A DNA stretch of 64,000 nt from Phoronis australis (lineage: Eukaryota; Phoronida; Phoronidae), in NCBI GenBank assembly GCA_002633005.1, contig NMRA01000116.1, positions 438,035 to 502,034 on the forward strand. Direction: 5' to 3'. This document shows positions 15,001-25,717 of the stretch, piece by piece; positions within the stretch are counted from its first letter, which is position 1; each line of letters opens with the position of its first letter. The position numbers and the translations under genes are program-made. The notes beneath the pieces were generated by a model that saw only the letters and a list, made by a program, of their open reading frames with translations, was not told the DNA's origin and made no database searches.

Positions 15001-18000
15001 ATGCTCTCTGGAAGACAATACTTGTTCTTGTGTCAACAAAAGTGAACGACGGGAAAAATAGTGAAAATGGAAGTATGCGCTAAACATGTTTTTCATGATC
15101 AAATTTAGACTGATAATTATGAAGTTGGTTATCTCGACATTCGATCATGTGAGTAGAAATGGTTCTTTAATGATATTAACAGTTAAAACTGGTCTGCGGA
15201 ATTACCTTGTTGGTTTCCTAGATCTTCGGAAACCTCTCGTCTCCCGTGATGAGTCGCGGGAACGTTGGTCACGTTTTGAAGCAGCGTCGAGATCCCACGT
15301 GACCAGAGTTCCCGCAACTCATCACAGTCAACGTCCCATCGAAAGAGACGAGAGGTCTCCGAAGATCTAGGAAATCAAAAAAGGTAATCCAACAGACCAG
15401 TTCGACTGTTAATATCATGAACATTCCTGGATGGTTCAAGGTCTACATTTTATTAATGGTTCTTTAAGTATTTCATAATAGAGACCATGTTGTTGGTGTA
15501 TTTTCCAGCGCTTCATATCCACTTAAGTTCGTCTATTCACACAGCTTTGATGAAACTTGATTGGGGTTTTAGGACAGCTATTAGAGGAGAGACAGAAATT
15601 AAGGTAATGTTTCAGAGGTGTTTTGTGTGCGTTCAGCTTGAATAAAAAGTGACATGTAATTACAAAATATATAACATGTTCGTTATGATTAAATTATCAT
15701 GTTCGAAACATGTAAAATATTTCTGTGACAACAGATATTGTTGAATATTTTCCTTTTCCTTTAGTTATAAAAAGGGTTGTCTGGGAGCAACATTTATTCA
15801 ACCGACGTGCCTGCGACAGGAATATCCAGCAACATGACATACTTTTCAACTCTTAAGATATTTTTGTTGTGGAGGTACACTGGAAGATTAGGGAAGACAA
15901 ATAAGGGCATTTCAGACTATTGATCTGGTTTCAGTTTGTGAAAAAAACCTGTTGAAAAAGAACACCGAACACCTAAAACCAAAATGACGCTGCAAAAATG
16001 TACGCAATTTGTAAAGCCATTGTTAAGCCTAAAGAGTGCCAACAGTCTTTAAACAAAAGCAAACCTCTTTTTAAAGTTAAACTTCAAGATAAACACATGT
16101 ACGAGTTTATGTGAGCCTATATAGATCCTAAGATTCGTCACAACACTCTACGAGCCAATTAATCTTCAAATATAAGTGCATGTGTTTAAATACGCTAATA
16201 TATGGTAGGCGCGGAAGGAACATTTTTGGACAGAGACAGCAACTAGGAAAAATGAAAATGGTCACCTTTCTCTCACCAAATGACATTTTTGTAATTATTA
16301 TAATGTAAGTTTGTTAACACTTTTAAACACTTCAATATTTCGAGACACTTGTATTTCAGAAAATGTTTAGTCATCTAGTATGTTCCAAGGTGTTTTGTAT
16401 TGATCTGCCTGAATGGGGGAACTCCAGATAAAAAAGCGGTCGATACGAGCTTGCATGTTAAGTGTAGCAGGCCTACAAGTAACATGCATTAACGGGAATG
16501 TTTACTTACCTTTTTCTAGGAATTTGTGGTGTAAATTTATGTTTTACTTACGCCGAAAGACATTTGAACCTTGTAATTCAATTTCAATGAAAATGAAATT
16601 ATTATTAAATCTGAAGTGTGACGAACTTTGAACAAATGGCACTGTGTGTCGGAGCATCCTTGTGGTATGTTAGTTTTGTTACTAGTTTCTGGCCTCAGTG
16701 TTTAAGTTGTAATTTGTTACACACGTGGCCAGGGCTACGTTTCATGAACCTATTTTAGTCCTAACTTAGACCGAAATAACAATGCTGTCATTCCATCACT
16801 TGTCACGTTGCGCTTGTTGAACAATGCTGTTGACGTCATGCCAACAATCAAACTTCATGAAAGGGAGCCCTGAAATTGAACATCGGCGGCCGGCTCGGCC
16901 ATTGATCACATTTATCTGAACGTAAAAAAGAGATAACACAGCTTATTCGGACAGAATGACGTTTTCGGAACTATACTTTTTCCCCAGAGATGTTGCTGAG
17001 AGCAAAGTTGGAAACTTGCTCATAGTGTCACACTTCCGGTTTGAGGAATTCTTATTTTATCAATATTACGGAAACTGAAAACTTCAAAATACATTTCGAT
17101 GCCAGTAAAATTTGTAACACTGATTGGAATATCTCAGAAATATAAATTAAACGTGTCCCTTTCATAGTTGACCTTTTCATCACTCTTACAGAAATTTACA
17201 TTGTAGTCGGTACTTCTAAAGAACATGACATGACTTTCCTGATATCGTATACCGAAAATCCTTTTTTCTTATCAGGGTAAAGGAACCCAAGTGACTTACT
17301 GGTTACTGGGAAAGAAAGGCTTCCGAAAAGAATTGCCAAGAATTTCTGTCAGGTGAGAATGACAATTCTGTTATGGGAAACGTCAGATTTTATTAGCTGC
17401 CCTTGCTAGGGCAAAACAGTCGCCTGGTTTCCCGCAGCTAAGTTTCATAACCAGTGGAGTCTCCTACACGGCACAACATCATTCAGGCTACGGCTGCTAA
17501 AATTCGGGGATAAGGTAGACTTATTATCATTCAAAATATTAAGAATATTTGGTGATTATTACCAACTGTTAAGCAACCGAAAACACACGAGTTGGCCATT
17601 AAGCGGATATTCTCAGATTTTCTGAACAATACCTAGGAATTAGGGAACCAAGGGGTTTTGGCCCCCTGACAGATCTATGAATTATTCATGTCCTCTTTGA
17701 CAGAACAATTGCGATGAGATGACGATCATGAGCTGAAATAGGTTACTGCCCAAAGGCCATGTGCAAACAGTCAAAATATCAGATTTCCCGGAGAACACTA
17801 CTTCCCGTTCTTGACAAAATCAAAATATGGGACATACAACTGCCACTGACATTACGTGTAGGCCTACTGAAGTAGCTTCTTCCGTTTGCCATTTTTCAGT
17901 GGTGACAGTGCAGTCGGCAGCATGGAAAACCTTGGGGAGACACCAAGCCCTGTTCCGTCTGCTTCACCGGCTCTTCTGCTCCCGAACAATTCTGGCGGGA

Positions 18001-18515
18001 AATGTAGCTCGGCCATGTCGTTGGTTGAGTCAGTCAACGATATCGACGTCAGCATGGGGTCACAGAGTTCAGATGTTTCAGGAAATGTTTCTGGTACAGA
18101 ATGTTCCACAAAAGATACTTTGCGGACACGTGATGCCAACTCTCCTGAAAAAGATAACAACGTCACAGAAGAAAACAGTGGAAGCGTGAAGGATTCCAAA
18201 AACAATGCCAAGAAAGTATCGGATTTCGGACCGAATGAATCTAATGTGAGTCCGAAGTCCAGAGACAAAATGTTGGGAACTAGGCGAAGTTCTGCTCCTT
18301 TAGAAGTAAGAGCATCGCCGCCGACAACTGCACGGACGCGTTGCTCTATTTCTTCTCCGTTTGATTTAACGAGGGAACCAAGCAAGTCGAGTTTAAAGAA
18401 AGTATCCATGAGTGATAGTTACGTGTTGCACAGACGTGATGCAAAGCCCAAAGTAGACTTTGTCTTTCCAAGCATTCCAGAGATAAAAGTGACTCAAGGG
18501 TTTTGTGACACTTGA
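1..18515 (+). CDS. Receptor-type (membrane) guanylate cyclase, 5'-truncated by the window, 19 exons
   Basis: Single-pass receptor that makes cGMP from GTP after extracellular ligand binding. Exons read from the sequence: 1-103, 696-848, 1225-1514, 1856-1970, 2251-2460, 3489-3561, 4294-4450, 8897-8980, 9461-9715, 9937-10102, 10433-10582, 11424-11604, 13028-13156, 13846-13981, 14203-14271, 14400-14673, 15509-15603, 17276-17352, 17900-18515. All phases agree and give 1110 residues before the stop. Domains by visible residue: ligand-binding (ANF-receptor) domain 1-290 ending in the family-typical WPGG and CGF stretch; membrane helix about 291-314; kinase-homology domain about 315-645, where SHGNLKSTN replaces the HRD loop (no catalytic Asp) and DYG replaces DFG; coiled dimerisation helix 646-688; cyclase domain about 689-905 with [19 protein letters not shown] and [10 protein letters not shown]. 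The Glu and Cys of the last two motifs are the guanine-specifying residues, so it should be a guanylate, not adenylate, cyclase. The last exon encodes a Ser-rich tail of about 205 residues. The signal peptide and N-terminus lie outside the window. All introns are GT-AG except the first visible one, which looks GC-AG. Confidence 0.95.
2044..2084. repeat. Perfect 41-nt palindrome
   Basis: Two 20-base perfect arms (taattagctattttatctta and its complement) around one central base, in the cyclase intron between exons 1856-1970 and 2251-2460. The sequence just upstream contains short AT-rich direct repeats of the same words. It would fold as an uninterrupted hairpin in RNA or single-stranded DNA. 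Confidence 0.85.
2780..2940. repeat. Dispersed GC-rich repeat, copy 1
   Basis: Begins gtggcggattt, contains the palindromic block gggggccatggccccyc and ends ctcaaaatcctggacccacc. The same order of words occurs at 12012-12122. The ends are roughly complementary (ggcggat and atccgcc in copy 2), which suggests a small non-autonomous element with inverted termini. It lies in a cyclase intron. Confidence 0.7.
4880..6748 (+). CDS. Intronless pseudokinase-like protein (622 aa) inside an intron of the guanylate cyclase gene
   Basis: Uninterrupted ORF on the host gene's strand, entirely within the 4451-8896 intron. Residues 1-45 look like a charged coiled coil. Residues 80-260 are hydrophilic and hold degenerate repeats built on EPxRDI (near 93, 170 and 221) and SPxPGC (near 145 and 189). 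Residues about 365-575 resemble a protein kinase: degenerate glycine loop RGNYGC (392-397), a retained VAIK-type lysine (ALK, K411), a helix-C acidic stretch (EVRREVE), but LRAMNPDS where HRDLKPEN is expected and DVR where DFG is expected. The catalytic Asp is therefore missing and the protein is inferred to be a pseudokinase. A poly(A) signal lies at 7067-7072. The frame is also open back to 4859, directly after a tag that could be a splice acceptor, so it may be an alternative terminal exon. No orthologue is recognised. Confidence 0.75.
   Translation: MITNKKDILKRTNERLKLYIAQERAKNRIEELREALRDVIPDENEYESADDRYQMVSARDELTPSAYSEDAEKRSQQNKNSSNNNAHLSASREPQRDIILHEDETHNSNTNCSSGRQESQSNTNPDDIKLGGDFDGVETKSNASPPPGCFGDAEKGILCKRATCKNNNQEPHRDILLRGNSHEVKSNESPLPGCSVVGKKRTKQKRPFRNNRVHCLNVSQEPHRITTPRNFDSLECHEYEGLAEDGELSPPASSGHSNGCEDNSNLNSAMSLRSLTDGTLHMFPEEVTETRFLPVPGMSEDADGLDRQGDIQKLSVFQRAFRKVKSVFTMKKRSRNNINWYGYEPDFSFPTFKTSPLHNLSDFPINVGETVVHDPMSYNYVYRDGKPVLIDRGNYGCMFLVERQKMFYALKVFCKESSSFYEVRREVEMFQFVNEKGIGPQLRGVFPLEENAIHYSWGILFDIAGNNSCRGKTLRELLSEYKKEKPGFTRLRDQDWLDILITICEQINALNRAGVVLRAMNPDSIVVIKVNGVYKAQFLDVRDATLLKENPCTTHYGDFIKVCELMGLINWETQSNKRFHDASQLISQGSEKAHWEHVIEALRTERSATCSLFKKWFLCRKQ
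7067..7072 (+). terminator. Poly(A) signal AATAAA for the intronic pseudokinase ORF
   Basis: Canonical AATAAA about 320 bp after the stop of the 4880-6748 ORF and about 1.8 kb before the next cyclase exon. It would allow the ORF to be a separate transcript or a last exon. No transcript evidence is available here. Confidence 0.45.
12012..12122. repeat. Dispersed GC-rich repeat, copy 2 (shorter)
   Basis: Same word order as 2780-2940, with a run of G, the ccatgg palindrome core, aaaattctcccagatgccatttgg and the end ctcaaaatcctggatccgcc. About 45 bp of the middle of copy 1 is absent. Located in the cyclase intron 11605-13027. Confidence 0.7.
15171..15454. mobile_element. Foldback (MITE-like) element with 13-bp target duplication
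   Basis: Long inverted arms: tgatattaacagt, aactggtctg, attacctt, tttcctagatcttcgga and acctctcgtct on the left all recur in complement on the right, where the copy ends at about 15419. The 13-base word aatggttctttaa occurs at 15158-15170 and again at 15455-15467, as expected of a target-site duplication. Sits in the cyclase intron 14674-15508. The 94-codon ORF across it is a by-product of the arms. Confidence 0.8.
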
Positions 18516-19120
18516 CTTGCGTTACGAAATATTTTTGGACATATTCATAAATTCGTGTTTTGAGGTATTATTCTGAACATATTCATAAACTGTTTCATTT
18601 TGTGCATTATCAACTTATTGGGAGGTTGTCATTAGAAGTGCCAAAAAGTTAGAATTGTTATTTTTTAGAGCTCAAGCAGCGAATCTTAGTTATTCAAACA
18701 TTGGAACTGGATAATGAACATTCTAACGATAACACGTACAATAACAAATAGTAATACATAGTGATACAAAATATGAATGTGATGACAGTGGTGGTGATGA
18801 TGACGATGATGGTGATAATGACGGTGATGATTATGATGGTGTTGATGATGATGATGATGATGACGATGGTGGTGATGATGGTGATGATGATGGTGATGAT
18901 TATGATGGTGTTAATGATGATGATTATGGTGGTGTTAATGATGATGATGATGATGATGATGGTGGTGATGATTATGATGGTGTTAATGATGATGATGATC
19001 ATCATCATCATGGTGATGATGATGATGATGACGATGGTGATGATTATGATGGTGTTGATGATGATGATGATCGTGATGATGATGGTGTTGATGATGATGA
19101 TGATGACGATGGTGATGATT

Positions 19121-19161
<41 letters not shown>

Positions 19162-20745
19162 AGTAGAACGGAAAGATTAGATCCCGGCTCTAGAACGCAG
19201 CAGATCAGTTGATTATTTATCTTTGTCTAAAGATATATTGAGAATACGCGTAATCGCATACCGAGAGATGTGACAATGTGATCAAGAAAATGAACACCTC
19301 GGATGCAGTCAGAATACCTTGGTTATTTGTAGCCTAAAATTGTCCTTCGAAGGTGTTTCATATCTGCTCGTGCGCGAACTACAGTCATTATATCAAAAAC
19401 GGTTTGGTCGAGAGACGTCTAAAATCATGGCTTCAGGCAACGTAGCAGATCTGGAAAGTCATACGCGACGGTCATTTTAACCCTTTAGTCTGTCTTCTGA
19501 TGTTTGGTCAACTCGCAGGTTTATCCCGGCACATTCGACGACATTCTCCATTTTGAAAGTGGCATGACTAGCTGAAATGATTGAATATCGCACATGCGCA
19601 GATATAAAGCACTTCCGAGGGATAACTTGAGGATACGAAAATACCCGAGGATAAGCAATCGGTGCCGCTTTAACCGCAAAAATTATTCGCGATTGAAATC
19701 CTCACAGCGATCGTAATGCAACAATAACTTAGGACCCGCACACGATGCGACAAATGCTACAAGCCAAACATGCACGCCCAATGCAGCATCTTGTGTTGGT
19801 ACCTTAAATTTAGTGAGGGCGCCTTTAATGTTCATATAAATTCGATTTCTAATTCGCCCTCACCATTTGCTCAACAGAATTAGTGGACAAGTCATACAGA
19901 CGTATACAGGATGTCACAAAAATGTCCACAAAAATATTCTGAAATATGAATATCAGGATGTGGTTTTACTGGGCACTACTTGGGCGGCGCAGAACTGAAA
20001 TAAGGGCTCTATGGTGCACCGCCCATGAACTAGTGTTTTTGTATTCCACGAACCCCAACATCTACTTGTTGTGGTCCAATTATTACCGATAGAATCCATA
20101 AATGAATAGTGACAAGTCAAACGAGGTTCAGTCAACCTTACTTTTATCACGAGTTGTGAACGGAACACAGACGCTGCTTTGTTGGCTCTCTTAAAACATT
20201 CGCATGCTCCGAGCACTTCCCTTTCAATTCGTTGTTCTTCGATATCTGCGCTTAAGGTGCGCCATTGGTTCCTTTTTGTGATAAAAATTTAAAAAATGCT
20301 ATCTTGAGTTAGACTCAAAAGTGGCACGTTTTCTAATTTTTACTCATTGGGCAAAACAAAATTGACGATGCCTGGAATAAGAAGAACATCATTAGTTGTT
20401 CCTGTACTCAGATAATTTAGAATACTTAACATTTTGGGACACCCTGTACTTTTGACTGGAAAATGAGTTTGACATCACCTAGTCTCAACGGCGTCGCACT
20501 TGATTAACACAGTATAAACGCTCATAAAATACATTCGCTTGAACCAGCGACATATTTCGTGTTCAATTAATAATGATTTGATTAATTACTTATTGCATAA
20601 GAATGAAATTAATAATGAATACAGACAATTTTAAAATGTGTTGTTGGCATTCACCAATAGGATTAATGCAGGTGCACCCCCGGAACTACGCGGGTACGGT
20701 TCAGCGATTCGCGATTCTTATTGGCAAACATGCCTATAAGAAGCG
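18516..20745. other. Intergenic region between the cyclase and the transporter
   Basis: Holds the 3' flank of the cyclase gene, a large GAT satellite (18780-19161) and about 1.5 kb with no convincing coding potential on either strand. The short ORFs here lack splice-site support or recognisable domains. Confidence 0.6.
18780..19161. repeat. Complex (GAT)n microsatellite with higher-order units
   Basis: About 380 bp of GAT, GGT and GAC trinucleotides. A longer phrase, gatgattatgatggtgtt, recurs roughly every 70 bases, so the array seems to have grown by duplication of larger blocks as well as by slippage. The long Met-rich and Ile-rich ORFs on the two strands are products of the repeat and are not genes. 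Confidence 0.95.
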
Positions 20746-22356
20746 ATGGAAGAGTCATTTCGCTTTAGTCTCTGTAAAGATTCAGAAATGTTCACGTTTT
20801 GTGATGGGAACTCGTGTATAGCCGGAGTGGTCTTTTTCGTGTTCAAAGTTGGAGAAGCCATCTTGGATCCTAGTGTTAAACTTTATCTATACAAATCTGT
20901 ATGTGTGGAGCGATTTCTGACCAACGAAACCATATGCGACCATTTACATCACTACGAAACCGCTGAAGATTTGGTACAAATGTTATCCACAACCCAATTG
21001 ATTATATACAAACTTCTTTTGAACATACCTTCGATAGTTCTCGGCTTAGTCTGTGGTGCTTGGAGTGACGTCGTAGGGCGAAAACTTCCAATGTTGTTGC
21101 CGTGTGTCGGTAGCCTGTTGGCGGTCCTTATCTACATGTTGAGCACAATCATTGACCAACCCGTCATACCGTTTGTTTTCGTAGGTACGACCATTCGTGG
21201 AATCGTCGGCAAAAGTTCGGTTATAACAATGGCGGTACACAGTTATGTGTCGGATGTCAGTACGCAAGAAGCACGTACCAGTCGTTTCGGAAAATTATTG
21301 GCGATGAGTTTTTTTGGCCTCTTCTTGGGTTCGCTGATTGCGGGACTATTACTAGAGTATTCAAACTTTAACATCGTCTTCTGTTCAGTATTGCTATTGC
21401 ATAGTGCAACGATCATTGTCATTCTTTTGTTCCTACGCGAAAGTTTGCCAGAAAAAAACACAGCAAGCAGCGAGGAAGATTCGCCACAATGCGGACTGTT
21501 CAATCTAGAGTATGTTCGAGATTCCATCAAAGTGTTGAATAAACCCAGACAGAATAATGCCCGTTGTCACCTCTTGTTACTGCTTTGTGTGATTTTTGTA
21601 CATCAGACGTGCAAAGCTGGTCGTAATGACGTAACAATGCTGTTCCTTCGTCGTCGTCCTCTAGGCTGGGACAACGCCATCTACGGGTACTTGCTTGCTG
21701 TTAACTACGCCAGTATGGGATTAACGTTATTCTTTGTTCTCCCGCTTTTGTCAGGCTACTTAAAGGTTAACGACCTAACCATAGTTATGATGAGCATGGG
21801 CTTTCGCGTTGTTCATCTCGTTTTGTTGTCCGTCAGCGCCGTTGTCGGCGAATCGTGGTTAGTTTTTGTAGCGACAGTAATTGGTTCTGTTTCCGTCATG
21901 CTTGCCTCCAGTATCAAATCTATTCTGAGTAAAATTATCACTGAAGATGAGACCGGGAAACTATTTTCTTTTATTTCGTGCAGTGAGACATCATCGGCGC
22001 TAATTGGTGTGGTTATATTCACAAACATTTATGGAGCAACGATAGAAATATTTTCCGGTTTTGTGTTCGACGTCGAAGCATTTCTCTACGTGCTGTTGAT
22101 TTTTGTTGTCCTGTTCGTGTCGATCGATCAAAGATCTTCGTCACAGTATGCTCTCCTAAGCGATATAGCACCCAAATACTATGGATCAGAAGACAAAGAC
22201 AAATCCGAGTCATCTGCTTTGAATCGGAGCCAAACTGAAAAGCTACTTGGCACGTGCTCAGAGAAAGACAAACGCTCTCGGTTTCTTGGTTGTGACGATT
22301 CTGTACCGGGAAGTAAACTGCTGACAGTGCCGCATGTAGGGAATAGTCCAGACTGA
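20746..22356 (+). CDS. SLC46-like major facilitator transporter (536 aa), single exon
   Basis: Predicted multi-pass plasma- or lysosomal-membrane transporter of the SLC46 (proton-coupled folate transporter) group within the major facilitator superfamily. The ORF is full length for the family and has about twelve hydrophobic segments. After the second helix it has the motif-A form GAWSDVVGRK (residues 104-113); SLC46 proteins keep the Asp and Arg of this loop (here D108 and R112). A Cys-containing first outer loop carries an NET glycosylation sequon (60-62), as in relatives. The C-terminal tail after about residue 455 is hydrophilic and Ser/Lys-rich. The start is the first ATG of the open frame, just before the first membrane segments. 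The intronless structure could reflect an old retroposition. Substrate cannot be deduced; folate, antifolate or muropeptide-type cargo are known for relatives. Confidence 0.88.
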   Translation: MEESFRFSLCKDSEMFTFCDGNSCIAGVVFFVFKVGEAILDPSVKLYLYKSVCVERFLTNETICDHLHHYETAEDLVQMLSTTQLIIYKLLLNIPSIVLGLVCGAWSDVVGRKLPMLLPCVGSLLAVLIYMLSTIIDQPVIPFVFVGTTIRGIVGKSSVITMAVHSYVSDVSTQEARTSRFGKLLAMSFFGLFLGSLIAGLLLEYSNFNIVFCSVLLLHSATIIVILLFLRESLPEKNTASSEEDSPQCGLFNLEYVRDSIKVLNKPRQNNARCHLLLLLCVIFVHQTCKAGRNDVTMLFLRRRPLGWDNAIYGYLLAVNYASMGLTLFFVLPLLSGYLKVNDLTIVMMSMGFRVVHLVLLSVSAVVGESWLVFVATVIGSVSVMLASSIKSILSKIITEDETGKLFSFISCSETSSALIGVVIFTNIYGATIEIFSGFVFDVEAFLYVLLIFVVLFVSIDQRSSSQYALLSDIAPKYYGSEDKDKSESSALNRSQTEKLLGTCSEKDKRSRFLGCDDSVPGSKLLTVPHVGNSPD

Positions 22357-25300
22357 TGATAAATATATCCTTATTTCGATTTTAGGTGCTTTTGTATACA
22401 CTTATTAGTAAGTTCGTTAGAAAATGTCAATTTGACGCGATGCAGATTTTTGCAAAAAAAAATTTAAAAAGCCAATGTCACAACGATACAGTTGCGTTTG
22501 AAACTGCTGGGTGACAAAACAAGAGCATCAGGGTAGACTTCAGTAGCTGTCTTGCTGCTGGAAAAATCTAGCCAAAATCACGTGTTTTCGTTTAAAATAC
22601 GCGGCAATATCTCGGGTAATCTCAAAGTCTTGCTTTTCTAGCGAGATCCTAACGAGGTCCTAACTTTATTGAACTCTACCGAGTACTCTAATGGCACGTG
22701 TCGCGTGAGTGTCTATGGCGATTGCGTCAACTAAAATATTTCTGCGTCTGAAATAAGCGCCTAACAAATCACTTTGTTTCGTAGCTCCTATATTACTCAA
22801 GCATGATCAAAATATAAAATAATGAGGAATACGAATTCAGTTCTGAAATTGACTAGCAGAGATATCCAAACCCCAGTTTACCATGAATAACTCCTATTAC
22901 CTGAGAGAACGTACTCTCAAAACTCGTAACAAAAGTGAAATACGTTTTTATTTGCAAAATGATAACCTCAAAACCAGCCTTTAAAGTGACATTACATGCG
23001 ACAAAAGTGAAAGTGACTTCCTAAGATCATCCGCGATGCCAAATCGAACTCACAAGCTCATCAGTAGCAGTCCAACACTTCACTTGAGGAGAACACCCCA
23101 CTTGATAAATAACAGAATATTTTAACTGTGTGTAACCGCTTACGTCATTGGCCTTGATTTCAACGAATGGTTGTCAAACAACGGTGATTGGTGATTTTAT
23201 AAAATCCCAAACACAACGGATTTTGTTGTTTAATAGCTCTGGTCAAACCTAATAACTTGGAAAAGACTACCCCAGTCAAGAATAATCCCCCAGTATGCGT
23301 TCGGTCGTAAAACCGACAATATTCCTGTAATTAAGACTTACAAATTGAATTTTCCAGTCATTCATGATACTTGCTGTATCAAAGCGATAATGTCAGGAAG
23401 TAATGGTGTCTTGTAGCAAGAAATTATCACGAATTCAAATTTTAATTTACTTCAAAGTAACAATTTTTATATTCATAACGAACCTTTTAAACAAATTATA
23501 GCAAATGATGCATAATAATCACAGAACTCTTTTGAATTAAAAATGGAGAACTTTATAGTTTTGATCGTGTTTTGTTTACGTAAAAGCTTTGATAATGTAT
23601 TCTCGTTAAGGGAAATTCATTATCTATAAACATATTTGAATTTTGAATAAATATCGTAGTGTCAATGAAGGTGGTCTCAGTTGGCCAAAATATGTAATAG
23701 TAATGGGCAACCAGCCCAGTCATCAAAAAACAGGAATAGGTACAGTAGTCTACAAAAGCACATTTAGAATGGAAAAATGCTTGACGTACGCACTTTTGAT
23801 GCTACATGGAGCAACTTTGTTTGAAAGGATCAAATTTTAGGTAAAACAAATATTTTTTATATTTCAACCAAAGGTTATTTTATCGCGATTCATTATATGG
23901 TTATAAGTGAAACGTACACATTTCACATCCACGTACGTTTTCTAAATGGATAAAGCGCCGTAATCCGTAAGACTTTTTGTTTGAACCAACTATCATTAAC
24001 CCCGAATCACTAAATAAACTACGTATTGGTAATCAGCTATTACGCGACGAACTTGGTCCTTATAAGTTGTCAAATAATATACAGTACAGAAATAAAATAC
24101 AAAAACATGATTCAAATTATGCAATACATAATACAAAATGTTTCGAGAAGATATCAAGATCCAGTTGGTCTTGGGATCAATGTTAAGAATCATGAAGCTT
24201 TGATTACAGTCAACGCATGACCAAATGATATGTGACGTAATGATGTGTATTCATCACAAGAGATCAACTGTATATTGGACGAATAGCGAATGAGACGTTT
24301 GCTTGAAGCGAAAGAGATCATCTTGTGTGAAGATGATCGTTGAGACAATATAAATTACAAGGCGTTCTAAATCTTCCTGTAGCACATATGTGAAGGTCAT
24401 TTGAAGAAAGACAACGCTAAAAATACGTTTTTCAAGAGCGACAGTACATCTAAAGACGCAAACAACTAAGCTAAACATGACAAGCTAAAACAATCAAGCT
24501 ATTGTTGATCAATGTTATATGAAAAAGCAAAAGAAACGACTGAAATAAGTACTTGAGTTTTTGTGTCATCCAGCATTTTATAGTTCCGTGTAAGTACTTC
24601 TCCAACCACGTAAATGTGACTTTCATGTAACTGATGACTGTAGACGTGTTTTGACTACATCTGTTGTTATCGGTACATCTTTTTCGATGTTTTTTATAGT
24701 CGATTGCTAACAGGAAATTTTCACCATCACGAATAATCTTTTAACATTTATTATATTTCAAAATTTGTGAATAGCTAGAGTTTGAGACCAGAAAGAGAGT
24801 CCAATCGCAAACCTTTTTTGTAACAGCTCTTCTGGCAAATTTGAAAAACTGGTATTTAAGGATTTGTGCTACTTTTTAGTGCAATTCAGCTGAGAAACGA
24901 ATTGTGTGGCCTAAGTGTAGTCTGAACTGCTGTTGAAAGCATACTTCAACACCCTATTTGCAAAATGACTTGTATGATTATGTATTTACTTACAGGAAAA
25001 TTAATCAATTTGACAGGAGCTCGTGGAAAATTTCTATCAAACTATAATTGTGTAGACTGTAAATTGGCATACAATCACGGGTATTCACCAAACTAAGGTC
25101 ATCTGAACGGTGATAGAACATGACTATCTATTGTAGTTCTGACTTCTTCAGACACATCGTTTGTATTATAGCCTACTAAAATATTCTTATTCGATGACGA
25201 ATACATGTAGAAACCAAAAATAACTTGCGAAATAATCATCTCCTTTATGTGCAAATTATACGCGATTGACGTAAGGAAGACTGGAATTTGTCGAGCATTT

Positions 25301-25619
25301 ATTTTGGCGGACTAATAAGAGAACGCAGTTGTCATTATCTGTTGAGTCGAGCAATTAGATTTTTGACAGCGTTTATTTAGATGAGCTTCTAATTTGTTTT
25401 CAATGGTCGATCGATAGATGCGTTGACGAGTTAGAGAAAGTCAATGAGACATTATTTAATCCATGGGCGAAGTGTCTAAAAAGAATGCACGCTTTTTGTT
25501 GTGTTCCGGTTTTTTAACGACTTTTGAATATGACCAACTCTCGCTCTAAATCTGACGTCTTGGACGAGTTCCGAGAACAGGATCTTTCATTTCAAGAACA
25601 AATGAAAGAAGCCGTAGTT

Positions 25620-25663
25620 GTTGTTGTTTCTGCTGCTGCTGCTACTGCTGCTGCTGCTGCTGC

Positions 25664-25694
<31 letters not shown>

Positions 25695-25717
25695 GCTGCT
25701 GCTGTTGTTGTCGAAGA
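25620..25717. repeat. (GTT/GCT)n trinucleotide microsatellite
   Basis: Blocks of GTT and GCT in alternation over about 95 bp. On + it translates as Val/Ala runs inside a 68-codon ORF beginning at 25524. On the minus strand it would give Gln runs, but a TAG interrupts them. The upstream 30 codons (TNSRSKSDVLDEF) look ordinary but cannot be assigned. Confidence 0.9.

Noticed and set aside
15086-15370. 94-codon ORF in a cyclase intron
   Set aside because: It lies across the foldback element 15171-15454 and mirrors its arms.
17864-18409. 181-codon minus-strand ORF opposite the last cyclase exon
   Set aside because: A shadow of the real exon on +. No splice or domain support.
18694-19180. Long Met-rich and Ile-rich ORFs on both strands
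   Set aside because: Produced by the GAT trinucleotide array; no coding signal.
23020-23110. Minus-strand gtgagttcgatttggc suggesting a tRNA-like B box
   Set aside because: No fitting A box, stems or target duplication were found; too little for a tRNA or SINE call.
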